Source: Gammaproteobacteria bacterium
GTDB taxonomy: Bacteria; Pseudomonadota; Gammaproteobacteria; Burkholderiales; Nitrosomonadaceae
Direction: 5' to 3'
NCBI GenBank assembly: GCA_015709615.1
Contig: CP054179.1
Span: 2,542,001-2,606,000 of the forward strand
DNA: 64,000 nucleotides
Shown here: piece by piece, positions 51,253 to 60,291 of the stretch
Layout of the letters: each line of letters starts with the position of its first letter
Position numbering within the stretch: position 1 is the stretch's first letter
Notes under the pieces: model-generated
What the model was told of the DNA's origin: nothing
What the model saw: the letters and a program-made list of their open reading frames with translations, nothing else
The model's database searches: none
Position numbers and translations under genes: made by a program

Positions 51253-52785
51253 ATGAGGATGTATACAGTGGAACTATATGTAAAGATTCGACGTGCGGTG
51301 ATGGTAGAAGGCAGAAGCGAGCGCGAAGTTGCGCGTTATTTTGGAATTCACCGCAAGACTGTGAAGAAGATGTGTCAATACGCTGCACCGCCGGGTTATC
51401 GGCGCAAGCGCGAACCCGTATCTCCCAAGCTTGCTCCTTTCACTGGCATCATTGATGCTATTTTGGAAGCTGACAAACAAGTGCATGTTAAGCAGCGCCA
51501 TACTGCGATACGGATATTGGAGCGGTTGCGTGAAGAACACGGCTTTACTGGTGGTTATACCATCGTACGTAACTATGTTAACAAGGCTGCAATTCGGCAG
51601 AAGGAAATGTTCATGCCGTTAGTGCACTTGCCTGGCCATGCCCAGGTAGACTTTGGTGAAGCCGATGGCTATATTGGTGGCAAACTGGTTCGATTCCATT
51701 ATTTCTGCCTTGATATGCCGCATTCGGATGGTTGCTTTGTCAAAGCCTATCCAACTGAAGATACCGAATCCTTTCTGGATGGGCATGTTGCTGCCTTTGC
51801 ATTTTTGGGTGGGATACCGCAATCGATCCTGTACGACAACACCAAGATTGCGGTGGCCAAGATACTGGGCGATGGCAAACGCCAGCGTACCAAGGCATTC
51901 AGCGAGCTGCAGAGCCACTATCTGTTTGAAGACAAGTTTGGGCGACCGGCCAAAGGCAACGACAAGGGGAAAGTTGAGGGCATGGTTGGTTACAGTCGCC
52001 GCCACTTCATGGTGCCGCTACCCATTGCTGCTGATTTTAATGCCCTGAATGCAAAATTGTTGGATGGGTGCATCAAGCGCCAACAGGCCAAGTTGCGGGG
52101 TCAAACTGAAACCATCGCTGAGCGCATGAAACGCGATACGGCTGCATTGATGGCTTTACCTGCAGTTGCTTTTGATGCCTGCCATAAGATTTCCACGCGT
52201 GTATCTTCATTATCGCTCGTGCGTTATCGAAGCAACGATTACTCGGTGCCTACTCAATACGGTCACTGGGAGGTACTGGTGAAGGGCTATGTGGATCGCG
52301 TAGAGATTTGCCTGGGCACAGATACGATTGCACGTCATGCGCGCAGCTACGGTCGGGAAGAATTCATATACAACCCCTTGCACTACCTGGCATTGTTAGA
52401 GCAGAAACCGCGTGCGCTCGATCAAGCGGCACCCTTGCAAGATTGGGTACTACCTGAAGTATTCGATCGGCTGCGTCGCGTGTTGGAAGTCCGCATGGAA
52501 CGCCGTGGCCGCAAGGAATATATCCAGATTTTGCGGTTGCTGGAGAATTTTAGCCTAGCGCAAGTTGAGCAGGCAATCAAACAAGCGATGGGGTTCGGTA
52601 CAATTGGTTTTGATGCCATCAAGCATTTGATTCTGTGCGCGATAGAGCAACGACCTGCCAAGCTCGATTTGATGCTCTATCCCTATTTACCCCGTGCCAG
52701 CGTGAAATCCACTGAACCACGATCGTATTTAAGCTTGCTGCAAGGATTCAAGTCAAGCCAATCTACGGAGGTGCGTTATGACTGA
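51253..52785 (+). CDS. istA: IS21-family transposase IstA
   Basis: 510 residues. N-terminal helix-turn-helix (VEGRSEREVARYFGIHRKTV, about 19-38), integrase core with DDE residues Asp133 (AQVDFGEADG), Asp195 (LYDNTKIAV) and Glu242 (DKGKVEGMVGYSRRHF), and a C-terminal Mu-transposase-like barrel (RYRSNDYSVPTQYG). Full length with no stop or frameshift, so the element is likely still mobile. The last 8 nt overlap istB, the usual coupling in this family. Confidence 0.97.
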   Translation: MRMYTVELYVKIRRAVMVEGRSEREVARYFGIHRKTVKKMCQYAAPPGYRRKREPVSPKLAPFTGIIDAILEADKQVHVKQRHTAIRILERLREEHGFTGGYTIVRNYVNKAAIRQKEMFMPLVHLPGHAQVDFGEADGYIGGKLVRFHYFCLDMPHSDGCFVKAYPTEDTESFLDGHVAAFAFLGGIPQSILYDNTKIAVAKILGDGKRQRTKAFSELQSHYLFEDKFGRPAKGNDKGKVEGMVGYSRRHFMVPLPIAADFNALNAKLLDGCIKRQQAKLRGQTETIAERMKRDTAALMALPAVAFDACHKISTRVSSLSLVRYRSNDYSVPTQYGHWEVLVKGYVDRVEICLGTDTIARHARSYGREEFIYNPLHYLALLEQKPRALDQAAPLQDWVLPEVFDRLRRVLEVRMERRGRKEYIQILRLLENFSLAQVEQAIKQAMGFGTIGFDAIKHLILCAIEQRPAKLDLMLYPYLPRASVKSTEPRSYLSLLQGFKSSQSTEVRYD

Positions 52786-53599
52786 TACCTCTATTCCCAC
52801 CACGGTCGCGCCGCAAGTCTTGCTGATCAATCACTTCAAGACCCTAAAGTTACCAACCTTTGCACGTGAATATGAAAAGGTGGGACTCGAATGCGCACGT
52901 GAGGATGTTGATTATGCACGCTATTTATTGCGACTATGCGAACTGGAATGCATTGATCGTGAACGGCGGAATACCGAGCGGCGCATACGTCAGGCGAAAT
53001 TCCCAGTAATTAAAAGCCTGGATACGTTCGACTTTGCTGCAATACCTGGACTGAATAAATCATTGATACTGGAGTTGATGCGCTGTGAATGGATCGATAA
53101 GCGCGAGAACATCATTGCGTTGGGCCCATCAGGCGTTGGCAAGACTCATATCGCATTGGCTTTAGGGCTGGCTGCCTGCCAAAAAGGCATGAGCGTTTTA
53201 TTCACGACAGCTGCAGCGCTGGTGCATGAGTTAATGGAGGCGCGCGATGAAAAGCGATTACGTACCTTGCAAAAGCAATTGACCAACGTCAAATTGCTGA
53301 TCATCGACGAACTGGGTTATGTGCCATTTACTGCAATTGGTTCAGAGCTCTTATTCGAAGTATTCAGCCGTCGATATGAACATGGATCCACTTTAGTCAC
53401 ATCGAATTTACCATTTGATGAGTGGACCAGTGTGTTGGGATCAGAACGATTGACCGGTGCGCTGTTGGATCGCTTAACCCATCATGTTCATATTCTGGAA
53501 ATGAATGGAGAATCGTATCGCCTGGCCGCAAGCAAGAAACGGCAAAAGCAGACAGTACAAACCAAGCCTATAGAAAAGGAGGATGCCAGACCAATATAA
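52778..53599 (+). CDS. istB: IS21-family helper ATPase IstB
   Basis: 273 residues, AAA+ related to DnaC/DnaA. N-terminal helical domain (about 1-80), Walker A GPSGVGKTH (about 113-121), Walker B LLIIDELGYV, sensor segment TLVTSNLPFDEW. It assists IstA in target selection and strand transfer. The Shine-Dalgarno GGAGGTG lies inside the istA 3' end. Intact. Confidence 0.97.
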   Translation: MTDTSIPTTVAPQVLLINHFKTLKLPTFAREYEKVGLECAREDVDYARYLLRLCELECIDRERRNTERRIRQAKFPVIKSLDTFDFAAIPGLNKSLILELMRCEWIDKRENIIALGPSGVGKTHIALALGLAACQKGMSVLFTTAAALVHELMEARDEKRLRTLQKQLTNVKLLIIDELGYVPFTAIGSELLFEVFSRRYEHGSTLVTSNLPFDEWTSVLGSERLTGALLDRLTHHVHILEMNGESYRLAASKKRQKQTVQTKPIEKEDARPI

Positions 53600-53666
53600 A
53601 AGATTTTAGGGGAAACACTGCGCCTTTACTGAAACCCAAGAAATAAAAAATCAGAGGCGCAAAACC

Positions 53667-53687
53667 AGAGGTTAAATCCCTCTTTTT
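53667..53687 (+). terminator. Weak terminator after istB
   Basis: AGAGG (53667-53671) with CCTCT (53679-53683), 7-nt loop, then TTTT. Short stem; it may limit transcription from the IS into the cheA remnant. Confidence 0.35.
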
Positions 53688-53722
53688 ATTAACCTAACTG
53701 GTACACTCTTCGCGCGCTATTT

Positions 53723-53748
53723 GGTACCCTTTTACTCCGCCATTGACA
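53723..53748 (-). repeat. Right terminal inverted repeat of the IS
   Basis: 26 bp; on the minus strand it begins TGTCAATGGCGGAGTAAAA and ends GTACC. Followed directly by the second GGCGGG. Confidence 0.92.
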
Positions 53749-53754
53749 GGCGGG
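53749..53754. repeat. Right target-site duplication GGCGGG
   Basis: Direct copy of 51128-51133 flanking the IS. Confidence 0.9.
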
Positions 53755-55792
53755 CACTTTTGGTTTTACAGATATGACGGAGATGACGCATATGTTGGAA
53801 ACATTGCTGGATAGATTGCGCAAAGGGGAGCTTGCAGTTCGTAGCGAGATGGTGGATGCTTTTTTGAGAGCTGGTGACGTCATTAAAGCACAACTAGCAG
53901 GGCATCGTGGAGAAGGGGAAGCAGATCCGGCGGTTGCAGCTGAAGTGTGTGAAGAGTTAAAGAGATTGAGTGATGAAACACAAGATCGGATACCTGCTGA
54001 GGCGATAGCCGATGCAAGTTTTAAGATGAACACGGCAACAGTAGAAGCCGATATTGGTAATGTTCCTGAAGTTACCGTTAACGTGCCTCAACCGAAAGAT
54101 GATTCGCCGAAGCAAATTTATTGTATTGAGTTTTCCAGCGCGGGCATGAGCGATGCTGCCATTGAAAACTTACTTACAAATCTGAAGCGTCTGGGCGATC
54201 TTGAAGAAACATCGTCAGCAGATAAAAGTGATCGCTTTAAGTTAAGACTCTCAACCGATAGCAGCGAAGAAGACGTTTGGGAAACATTGGCATTTGTTGT
54301 TGATCCAGCAAACCTGAAGATTGAAGCAGAAACAAATCTTATTGCGGAAACTGCCGGTCCTGAAGAAAATTTCTCAAGTGATGTCAATAGCGCCGCAGAT
54401 CGCTTCGAAGAAGATGAGCTTTCAATGGCTGAGTTGCCGCCAGCACCGGGTTACGGTTTCTTTCCCGGTGCGCCTGCTGCACCAAAAGAACTCGATGGTT
54501 CCGAATCGCAATCGAGTTCTGTGCAACAACAGAATGCTCAAAGCAGCAAGAATGAAGTGCAGAGTACAGTGAATAAACCTTCGAACAAGGCAGGTTCTGC
54601 TACTGCCGCTTCCACCAATGAAACTTCATCAATACGTGTCAGCATAGAGAAAGTTGATCAAATGATTAATCTTGTTGGTGAATTAGTTATTACACAAGCA
54701 ATGCTTGCGCAAACAGCTTCACAACTCGATCCAGTAATTTTTGAAAAGCTACTGAGCGGGATGAGTCAATTGGAAAGAAATACGCGAGATTTGCAAGAAT
54801 CTGTAATGTCGATCCGAATGATGCCGATTAGTTTTGTGTTTAGCCGGTACCCGCGGGTTGTACGTGATTTGGCAGCGAAATTAAATAAACGCGTTGAACT
54901 GAAAACTGTCGGTGAGAACACTGAGCTCGATAAAGGTTTGATCGAGAAAATTGCCGATCCGTTGACGCATTTGGTGAGAAATAGCCTCGATCATGGCATA
55001 GAAGTGCCCGAAAAACGTGTCGCGGCGGGTAAGTCTGCGCAAGGCACGATTACATTACGTGCTTTTCATCAGGGAGGCAGTATTGTGATTGAGGTTAGTG
55101 ACGACGGCGCCGGCTTGAATCGAGGGAAAATTCTTGCCAAAGCCAAGGAGCGCGGTTTGCCGGTAAGTGACGGAATGTCCGATCAAGAAGTTTGGTCGCT
55201 CATATTTGAAGCAGGCTTCTCTACCGCAGATACTGTCACTGATGTCTCTGGCCGCGGTGTAGGCATGGATGTTGTGAAGCGTAATATTCAAAGTATGGGC
55301 GGACGTATTGATATTGAGTCGGCACTCGGTGTAGGTACACGCATATCGATTCGATTGCCATTAACGTTGGCGATTCTTGACGGATTGTCTGTTGCGGTCG
55401 GAGATCAAATGTTCATTGTACCGCTTAATTACATTATCGAATCTATGCAACCGACAGCTGCCGATATTAAAACGGTTAGTGGTCATGGAAGGGTAGTGCA
55501 GGTGCGCGGCGAGTACTTGCCTGTGATTGCATTGCATGAGGTTTTCAACTTGCATCCTAATGTGACCGCAGTGCACGAGGGAATTCTGGTCATTCTCGAA
55601 GCCGAAGGCCACAAAGCGGCATTGTTTGTGGATGACTTAATTGGTCAGCATCAAGTGGTAATTAAAAGTCTGGAAAGTAATTATCGCAGAGTACAAGGTG
55701 TTTCAGGTGCGACCATTATGGGTGACGGTAAGGTTGCGCTTATTCTCGATACAGCTGCGCTCGTGTTGGCATGCCAACAAGAAATGGCATAG
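53755..55792 (+). pseudogene. cheA: cheA, C-terminal fragment (kinase core without phosphoacceptor)
   Basis: In phase with the N-terminal fragment; the reconstructed CheA is 733 residues. The first usable ATG here is 53774, with no Shine-Dalgarno, and an in-frame TGA (53744-53746) lies just upstream in the IS. Contents: rest of HPt, acidic and Ser/Gln-rich linker with a P2-like region, dimerisation helices (SIEKVDQMINLVGELVITQA), HATPase (LTHLVRNSLDHGIEVPEKR, EVSDDGAGLN, GRGVGMDVVKRNI) and the CheW-like C-terminal domain. No other disruptive changes are seen. If translated it could bind ATP, CheW and receptors but has no His48 to phosphorylate. Confidence 0.95.
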
Positions 55793-55859
55793 ATAGATCG
55801 CGGCAAATATTTGAAGAGCTTTTTATCGATAAGTATTTATTTAATCAGGAGCGCAAACC

Positions 55860-56372
55860 ATGTCTCAAGAACAAATGGCACTTACAACAGCCAATCAAAT
55901 CAACCCGCAGACCAGCCATATGGCGGATGAGTTTCTGACTTTTCGTTTGGGTAACGAGGAATATGGAATAGAAATCCTTAAAGTACAGGAAATTCGTGGG
56001 TATGACGCCATTACACAGATAGCCAATGCACCGGAGTTTATCAAAGGGGTTGTCAATTTGCGTGGAATCATCGTTCCGATCATCGATATGAGAATCAAAT
56101 TCAGATTGGGTAATGTAGATTACAACCAATTTACAGTAGTGATTATTTTGAATGTGGCCGGGCGGGTGATGGGAATTGTGGTCGATGGCGTATCTGATGT
56201 AATTACGCTCAATGCTGAACAAATGCGCCCCGCTCCCGGTCTGGGTTCGGTAATTGATACCGAATATATCATGGGACTGGGAACCGTTGATGAACGTATG
56301 CTGATATTGATCGATATAGAGAAATTGATGAGTAGTAGCGATATGGGACTAATCGAACAGACGATTAATTAA
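55860..56372 (+). CDS. cheW: Chemotaxis coupling protein CheW
   Basis: 170 residues. CheW beta-barrels with FLTFRLGNEEYGIEILKVQE, PEFIKGVVNLRGIIVPIIDM and GIVVDGVSDVITLNAEQMRP. It joins chemoreceptors to CheA at the membrane. 67 nt after the cheA stop and with a good ribosome binding site (AGGAGCG), so normally co-transcribed; the IS upstream may be polar on it. Confidence 0.97.
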   Translation: MSQEQMALTTANQINPQTSHMADEFLTFRLGNEEYGIEILKVQEIRGYDAITQIANAPEFIKGVVNLRGIIVPIIDMRIKFRLGNVDYNQFTVVIILNVAGRVMGIVVDGVSDVITLNAEQMRPAPGLGSVIDTEYIMGLGTVDERMLILIDIEKLMSSSDMGLIEQTIN

Positions 56373-56662
56373 ACCAATGAATGACTGTTTCTAATCTGGT
56401 AGCTTAAAAATAACTCATAGGATCGGCAATCGTTAAGTTACCGAATCAAGAAGGAGTATCGAAATGGGTTGTAAAGACTCCGATATAGAATTCGCTACTG
56501 ACTAAAGGCGAAGTCTCTTAGTTATCCGCTTCATATTGACAATCAGTTGAAGCTCACAGTTTCCAGATCATCATTTTATCAAAGTAGTGATGAAGCTCTG
56601 AATTTTAATACTGTAAGAGATGATAGCAATGCAATGTCTCTTGGAATTCAAATGGACATATT
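56373..56662. other. cheW-cheR gap with a 13-codon ORF, possible gene remnant
   Basis: 290 bp with no long ORF in a block otherwise packed with short gaps. A strong ribosome binding site (AAGGAG) precedes an ATG at 56464 that opens only 13 codons to a TAA at 56503-56505. Many related che clusters hold a methyl-accepting chemotaxis protein gene at this point, so this may be what is left of one after deletion. The short peptide is not recognisable as a receptor start, so this stays a hypothesis. Confidence 0.35.
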
Positions 56663-57523
56663 ATGGAACTGATCTTAGGTAATGAAAACATTGATAATAG
56701 AACACGTGAATATGCTTTTACCCAGGCCGACTTTGAGCGCATTAGAAAGCTGATATATTCGCATGCGGGTATCTCGCTTTCGAAGGGTAAGCAAAACATG
56801 GTGTACAGCAGACTTGCTCGGCGTTTGCGAGCTAATGGCATGACAAGTTTTCATGAATATCTAAATTTTCTGGAACGTGGAAATCCTGAAGAGTGGGAAG
56901 CTTTCACCAATGCGCTGACGACAAATCTGACTGCCTTTTTCCGCGAACAACATCATTTTCCAATTCTCGAGAAACATGTTGAGAAACGCAAGAATCAGAA
57001 CAAAATTCAGCTTTGGTGCAGTGCTTCATCAACTGGGGAAGAACCGTATTCAATGGCGATGGCGATGATGCAAGCATTTAAGACATTCTCACCTCCTGTT
57101 CATATCCTGGCAACGGATTTGGATACCAATGTTCTTGCGAAGGCACAGTTGGGTATTTACTCTCTCGATAAGCTGGAGAAAATTCCCAAAGAAAAACTTA
57201 AACAATTTTTTCTCAAAGGAAAAGGGGTTCATGCGGGGTCAGCAAGAGTGCGTCCTGAGTTACGGAATATGATTACATTCCGGCAATTGAATCTACTCGA
57301 TGAAAGCTGGCCAATCCGCGGCCCATTCGATGCGATATTTTGTCGTAACGTTATGATTTACTTTGATAAGCAGACGCAGTATAAGATCCTGAAGAAATTT
57401 GTGCCATTGCTCGCGCCGGATGGGCTGTTGTTCGCCGGGCATTCCGAGAGCTTTCAGCATGCAGTTGATTTGTTTAAATTGCGTGAGAAAACTGTCTATG
57501 AGTTAGCTAATAAACCGAGGTGA
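56663..57523 (+). CDS. cheR: Chemotaxis protein methyltransferase CheR
   Basis: 286 residues. N-terminal helical domain (FTQADFERIRKLIYSHAGIS) and SAM-dependent catalytic domain with TTNLTAFFREQHHFPIL, WCSASSTGEEPYSMAMAM, ILATDLDTNVLAKA and IFCRNVMIYFDKQT. It methylates glutamates of chemoreceptors for adaptation. Weak Shine-Dalgarno. cheD starts 4 nt after its stop. Confidence 0.97.
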   Translation: MELILGNENIDNRTREYAFTQADFERIRKLIYSHAGISLSKGKQNMVYSRLARRLRANGMTSFHEYLNFLERGNPEEWEAFTNALTTNLTAFFREQHHFPILEKHVEKRKNQNKIQLWCSASSTGEEPYSMAMAMMQAFKTFSPPVHILATDLDTNVLAKAQLGIYSLDKLEKIPKEKLKQFFLKGKGVHAGSARVRPELRNMITFRQLNLLDESWPIRGPFDAIFCRNVMIYFDKQTQYKILKKFVPLLAPDGLLFAGHSESFQHAVDLFKLREKTVYELANKPR

Positions 57524-57527
57524 TCGT

Positions 57528-58139
57528 ATGGCCGAGATCATTGATGATCAGGTTGCAACTAATTTGTATTTTGACAAGAGTTTTAACAGTCAGGCTGTTA
57601 AGTTGCTGCCGGGTGAATACTATGTGACAGACAAGGATTTGCTGCTAGTGACGGTACTGGGTTCATGCGTTGCAGCTTGTATTCGTGATTGCTACAGCGG
57701 TATTGGCGGTATGAATCATTTTATGCTGCCTGATGGCGGAGGAGATCCCGGTAGTCCGCTGAATGCTTCAGCCCGCTATGGCACATATGCGATGGAGATA
57801 CTGATTAACCAGTTGTTAAAGCTAGGTGCCCGCCGATCTAATCTCGAAGCTAAAGTTTTCGGTGGTGGCAATGTTCTGGATGGACTTACAGTTGCAAATG
57901 TTGGTCAGCGGAATGCTGATTTTGTATTGAAATTTTTGCAAACTGAGAAAATAAGAGTTGTAGCACAAGATTTAGTTGATATTTTTCCACGTAAAGTTTA
58001 CTTCTTTCCCAAAAGCAGCAAAGTGATGGTGAAGAAATTGCGCAATATGCATAACACGACCATTTCCCAACGTGAAAAAGATTATAGGCAACGTTTGCAT
58101 AAGGTTGATAGCGGTGGTGAGGTAGAGTTATTTTCCTGA
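57528..58139 (+). CDS. cheD: Chemoreceptor glutamine deamidase CheD
   Basis: 203 residues. Catalytic Cys in VTVLGSCVAACIRD, catalytic His in GIGGMNHFMLPDGGG, and KVFGGGNVLDGL. It deamidates receptor glutamines so that CheR and CheB can act. Placed between cheR and cheB as in most betaproteobacteria. Confidence 0.97.
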   Translation: MAEIIDDQVATNLYFDKSFNSQAVKLLPGEYYVTDKDLLLVTVLGSCVAACIRDCYSGIGGMNHFMLPDGGGDPGSPLNASARYGTYAMEILINQLLKLGARRSNLEAKVFGGGNVLDGLTVANVGQRNADFVLKFLQTEKIRVVAQDLVDIFPRKVYFFPKSSKVMVKKLRNMHNTTISQREKDYRQRLHKVDSGGEVELFS

Positions 58140-58173
58140 GTTGTTGCTACTTGGATTAAATTGAGCTTTGATC

Positions 58174-59253
58174 ATGAAAAAAATAACAGTCATCGTTGTC
58201 GACGATTCAGCGTTAATCCGTAAATTATTGAGTGAGATTATAAATAGTCAGCCCGATATGGAAGTCATCGGAGCAGCGGCTGATCCGTTGGCGGCACGTG
58301 AAATGATCCGGGAATTGAACCCTGATGTGCTGACACTGGATGTCGAGATGCCTAAAATGGATGGGCTTGATTTCTTAGAAAAACTGATGCGATTGAGGCC
58401 CATGCCGGTAGTTATGGTGTCGACTCTGACTGAAAGGGGATCGGATGTCACGTTTCGTGCACTTGAACTGGGTGCGGTGGATTTTGTATCCAAGCCGAAA
58501 ATCGACATTGCGGCGGGATTAAAGGAATATAGCAGTGAAATTGCCAATAAAATCCGTATCGCAAAGTCTGCGAGACTCAAACGCGCAGCACCACTGCCGG
58601 TTACTAAAAGTGCAACAGCCGATGCCGTGTTGCCATCGGTTTCAAATCGTATCGCTTCAACAGAAAAGTTAATCATCGTCGGTGCTTCTACCGGAGGGAC
58701 AGAAGCTATCAAAGAATTTCTAATCCGTATGCCGCCTGATTCGCCGGGAATTTTAGTTACTCAGCATATGCCGGAAGGATTCACAAAATCATTTGCCAAT
58801 CGCTTGAACAGCCTATGCAAGATATCGGTGGTTGAAGCCCAAGGCGGTGAAAGGGTGTTGCCAGGGCATGCGTTTATCGCACCTGGGCATTCACATTTAC
58901 TGCTGAAACGAAGTGGTGCAAACTATATGACGGAATTAAATCAAGGTGAGCTTGTCAGTCGACATCGCCCATCGGTTGATGTACTATTCCGCTCAGCTGC
59001 AAACTGTGCGGGTAAGAATGCGATTGGTGTTATTCTAACCGGAATGGGAAAAGATGGTGCTGCCGGTATGCTAGAGATGCATAAAGTGGGGGCTTATAAT
59101 TTTGCTCAAGATGAGGCTAGCTGTATTGTGTTCGGGATGCCTAAAGAAGCGATAGCGGCAGGTGGAGTGAACGAAGTCGTTTCACTAAAAGATATGGCAA
59201 GAAGCGTCTTGGCAAAAATCTCCAGTATGGGATCACATGGTAATCGCGTGTAA
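58174..59253 (+). CDS. cheB: Chemotaxis methylesterase CheB
   Basis: 359 residues from ATG 58174. Receiver domain with phosphoacceptor Asp56 (LTLDVEMPKMDGL), linker, and methylesterase domain with the catalytic triad in VGASTGGTEAIKEF (Ser), TQHMPEGFTKSFANR (His) and GMGKDGAAGM (Asp). It removes receptor methyl groups when phosphorylated by CheA, which is broken here. Last of the che block. Confidence 0.97.
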   Translation: MKKITVIVVDDSALIRKLLSEIINSQPDMEVIGAAADPLAAREMIRELNPDVLTLDVEMPKMDGLDFLEKLMRLRPMPVVMVSTLTERGSDVTFRALELGAVDFVSKPKIDIAAGLKEYSSEIANKIRIAKSARLKRAAPLPVTKSATADAVLPSVSNRIASTEKLIIVGASTGGTEAIKEFLIRMPPDSPGILVTQHMPEGFTKSFANRLNSLCKISVVEAQGGERVLPGHAFIAPGHSHLLLKRSGANYMTELNQGELVSRHRPSVDVLFRSAANCAGKNAIGVILTGMGKDGAAGMLEMHKVGAYNFAQDEASCIVFGMPKEAIAAGGVNEVVSLKDMARSVLAKISSMGSHGNRV

Positions 59254-59302
59254 TCTGCATTAATGTTTACTTTTTACTTCGGGATGAAAAAGTACATTGT
59301 CA

Positions 59303-59800
59303 ATGAAAAGGAATATCTCTCGATTTATTATATTGATTGGCATCAGCTTCTTGTTAGTGAGTTGTGGATCGCTTCAAGAAAAATCTTCGCTTAAACAAGA
59401 TCCACGTCCGAACGCCAATAAATCAACAGACTCCAGCCATATTAAAAGAGTGCTTTACTCTCAATTTAGTGAATGGCAGGGGGTGCGCTATCAGCGTGGC
59501 GGACTCAGTCAACGCGGCATCGATTGTTCCGGTTTCGTGCATCTGACATTCAAATCAAAGCTCGGAATGCATCTGCCGAGAACAACCACGATGCAATCCA
59601 TGGCCGGAAGAGAAATCAGGAAAAATGATTTAAGGGCGGGTGATCTGATTTTCTTCAAAACCGGTCCAGCTTCAAAGCATGTCGGGATTTATCTGGAAAA
59701 AAATAAATTTCTGCACGCCTCGGAGAAAAAGGGTGTCACCATATCCCGGTTGGATCATGTTTACTGGCAAGCCAACTATTGGAAAGCCGTTCGCATTTAA
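59303..59800 (+). CDS. NlpC/P60-family lipoprotein, probable peptidoglycan endopeptidase
   Basis: 165 residues from ATG 59303. Lipoprotein signal with lipobox LLVSC. NlpC/P60 domain with catalytic Cys in RGIDCSGFVHLTF, the LRAGDLIFFKT segment and His in SKHVGIYLEKNKFLHAS. Small Spr/MepS-like size, so a murein DD-endopeptidase role is likely. Start has no clear Shine-Dalgarno. Not obviously linked to the che genes that precede it. Confidence 0.9.
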   Translation: MKRNISRFIILIGISFLLVSCGSLQEKSSLKQDPRPNANKSTDSSHIKRVLYSQFSEWQGVRYQRGGLSQRGIDCSGFVHLTFKSKLGMHLPRTTTMQSMAGREIRKNDLRAGDLIFFKTGPASKHVGIYLEKNKFLHASEKKGVTISRLDHVYWQANYWKAVRI

Positions 59801-59949
59801 TCACTAGAGCTGCGCATTCCACGCAAATAAACACCGTGCGAAAGCACATTTCCACGCTGACAGCATTGTCGGGTAACGGCATTACCCTCCCGCGATTATT
59901 TTTACGCCTCGGCCGGTGAATGTGATTGCACTTAATTCAGGGAGATAGA

Positions 59950-60270
59950 ATGAACGAAGAAATTAAACAAAGGTTGCAAACAAAGGAAATCTGGCAACGT
60001 GGCCTTTTTATGCTTTTTTTCATGTTTGTCTACGGATTTTCTAATTCGTTGGTCATTTGTATTCTATTTTTCCAGTACGCCACGTTGATAGTGACCGGGA
60101 AAGTAAATGAATTTTTGCTTGATTTTAGTTGTAACCTAAGCGCTTATATTCATCAGATCATTAATTTCCTGACTTTTAACAGCAAACAACATCCGTTTCC
60201 GTTCAATGCATGGCCCAACGGCAACGATACCGCTGCGATGATTAAAGATGATGACGGTAAAAACGATTAA
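59950..60270 (+). CDS. DUF4389-like small membrane protein
   Basis: 106 residues from ATG 59950 (AGGGAG ribosome binding site). A cytoplasmic start, LQTKEIWQRGLFMLFFMFVY, a second hydrophobic segment (LVICILFFQYATLIVTG), then LDFSCNLSAYIHQIINFLTF and FPFNAWP. This order matches the DUF4389 family of one- or two-span proteins, found in Pseudomonas beside lipase genes. Function unknown. It lies head-to-head... with its 3' end facing the protease gene, 21 nt apart. Confidence 0.8.
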   Translation: MNEEIKQRLQTKEIWQRGLFMLFFMFVYGFSNSLVICILFFQYATLIVTGKVNEFLLDFSCNLSAYIHQIINFLTFNSKQHPFPFNAWPNGNDTAAMIKDDDGKND

Positions 60271-60291
60271 CGCATTTCTCCTTTGACCGAC

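Larger units (their letters stand above)
51134..53748. mobile_element. IS21-family insertion sequence inside cheA
   Basis: 2615 bp bounded by TG...CA ends. Terminal inverted repeats of 26 bp (51134-51159 and 53723-53748) agree at 22 positions; both contain GCGGAGTAAAA and GTACC. A second copy of the end motif lies inside each end (51191-51208 and 53698-53715, sharing GTGTACCAG), the multiple end repeats typical of IS21. It carries istA and istB, both intact. The 6-bp duplication on both sides and the perfect restoration of cheA on excision show a simple recent insertion. Confidence 0.97.

Noticed and set aside
53774..55792. Treating the 672-codon frame as a complete cheA-like gene
   Set aside because: It lacks the HPt His and a ribosome binding site and joins in phase to the fragment left of the IS.
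58248..58712. 154-codon minus-strand ORF
   Set aside because: Antisense to cheB.
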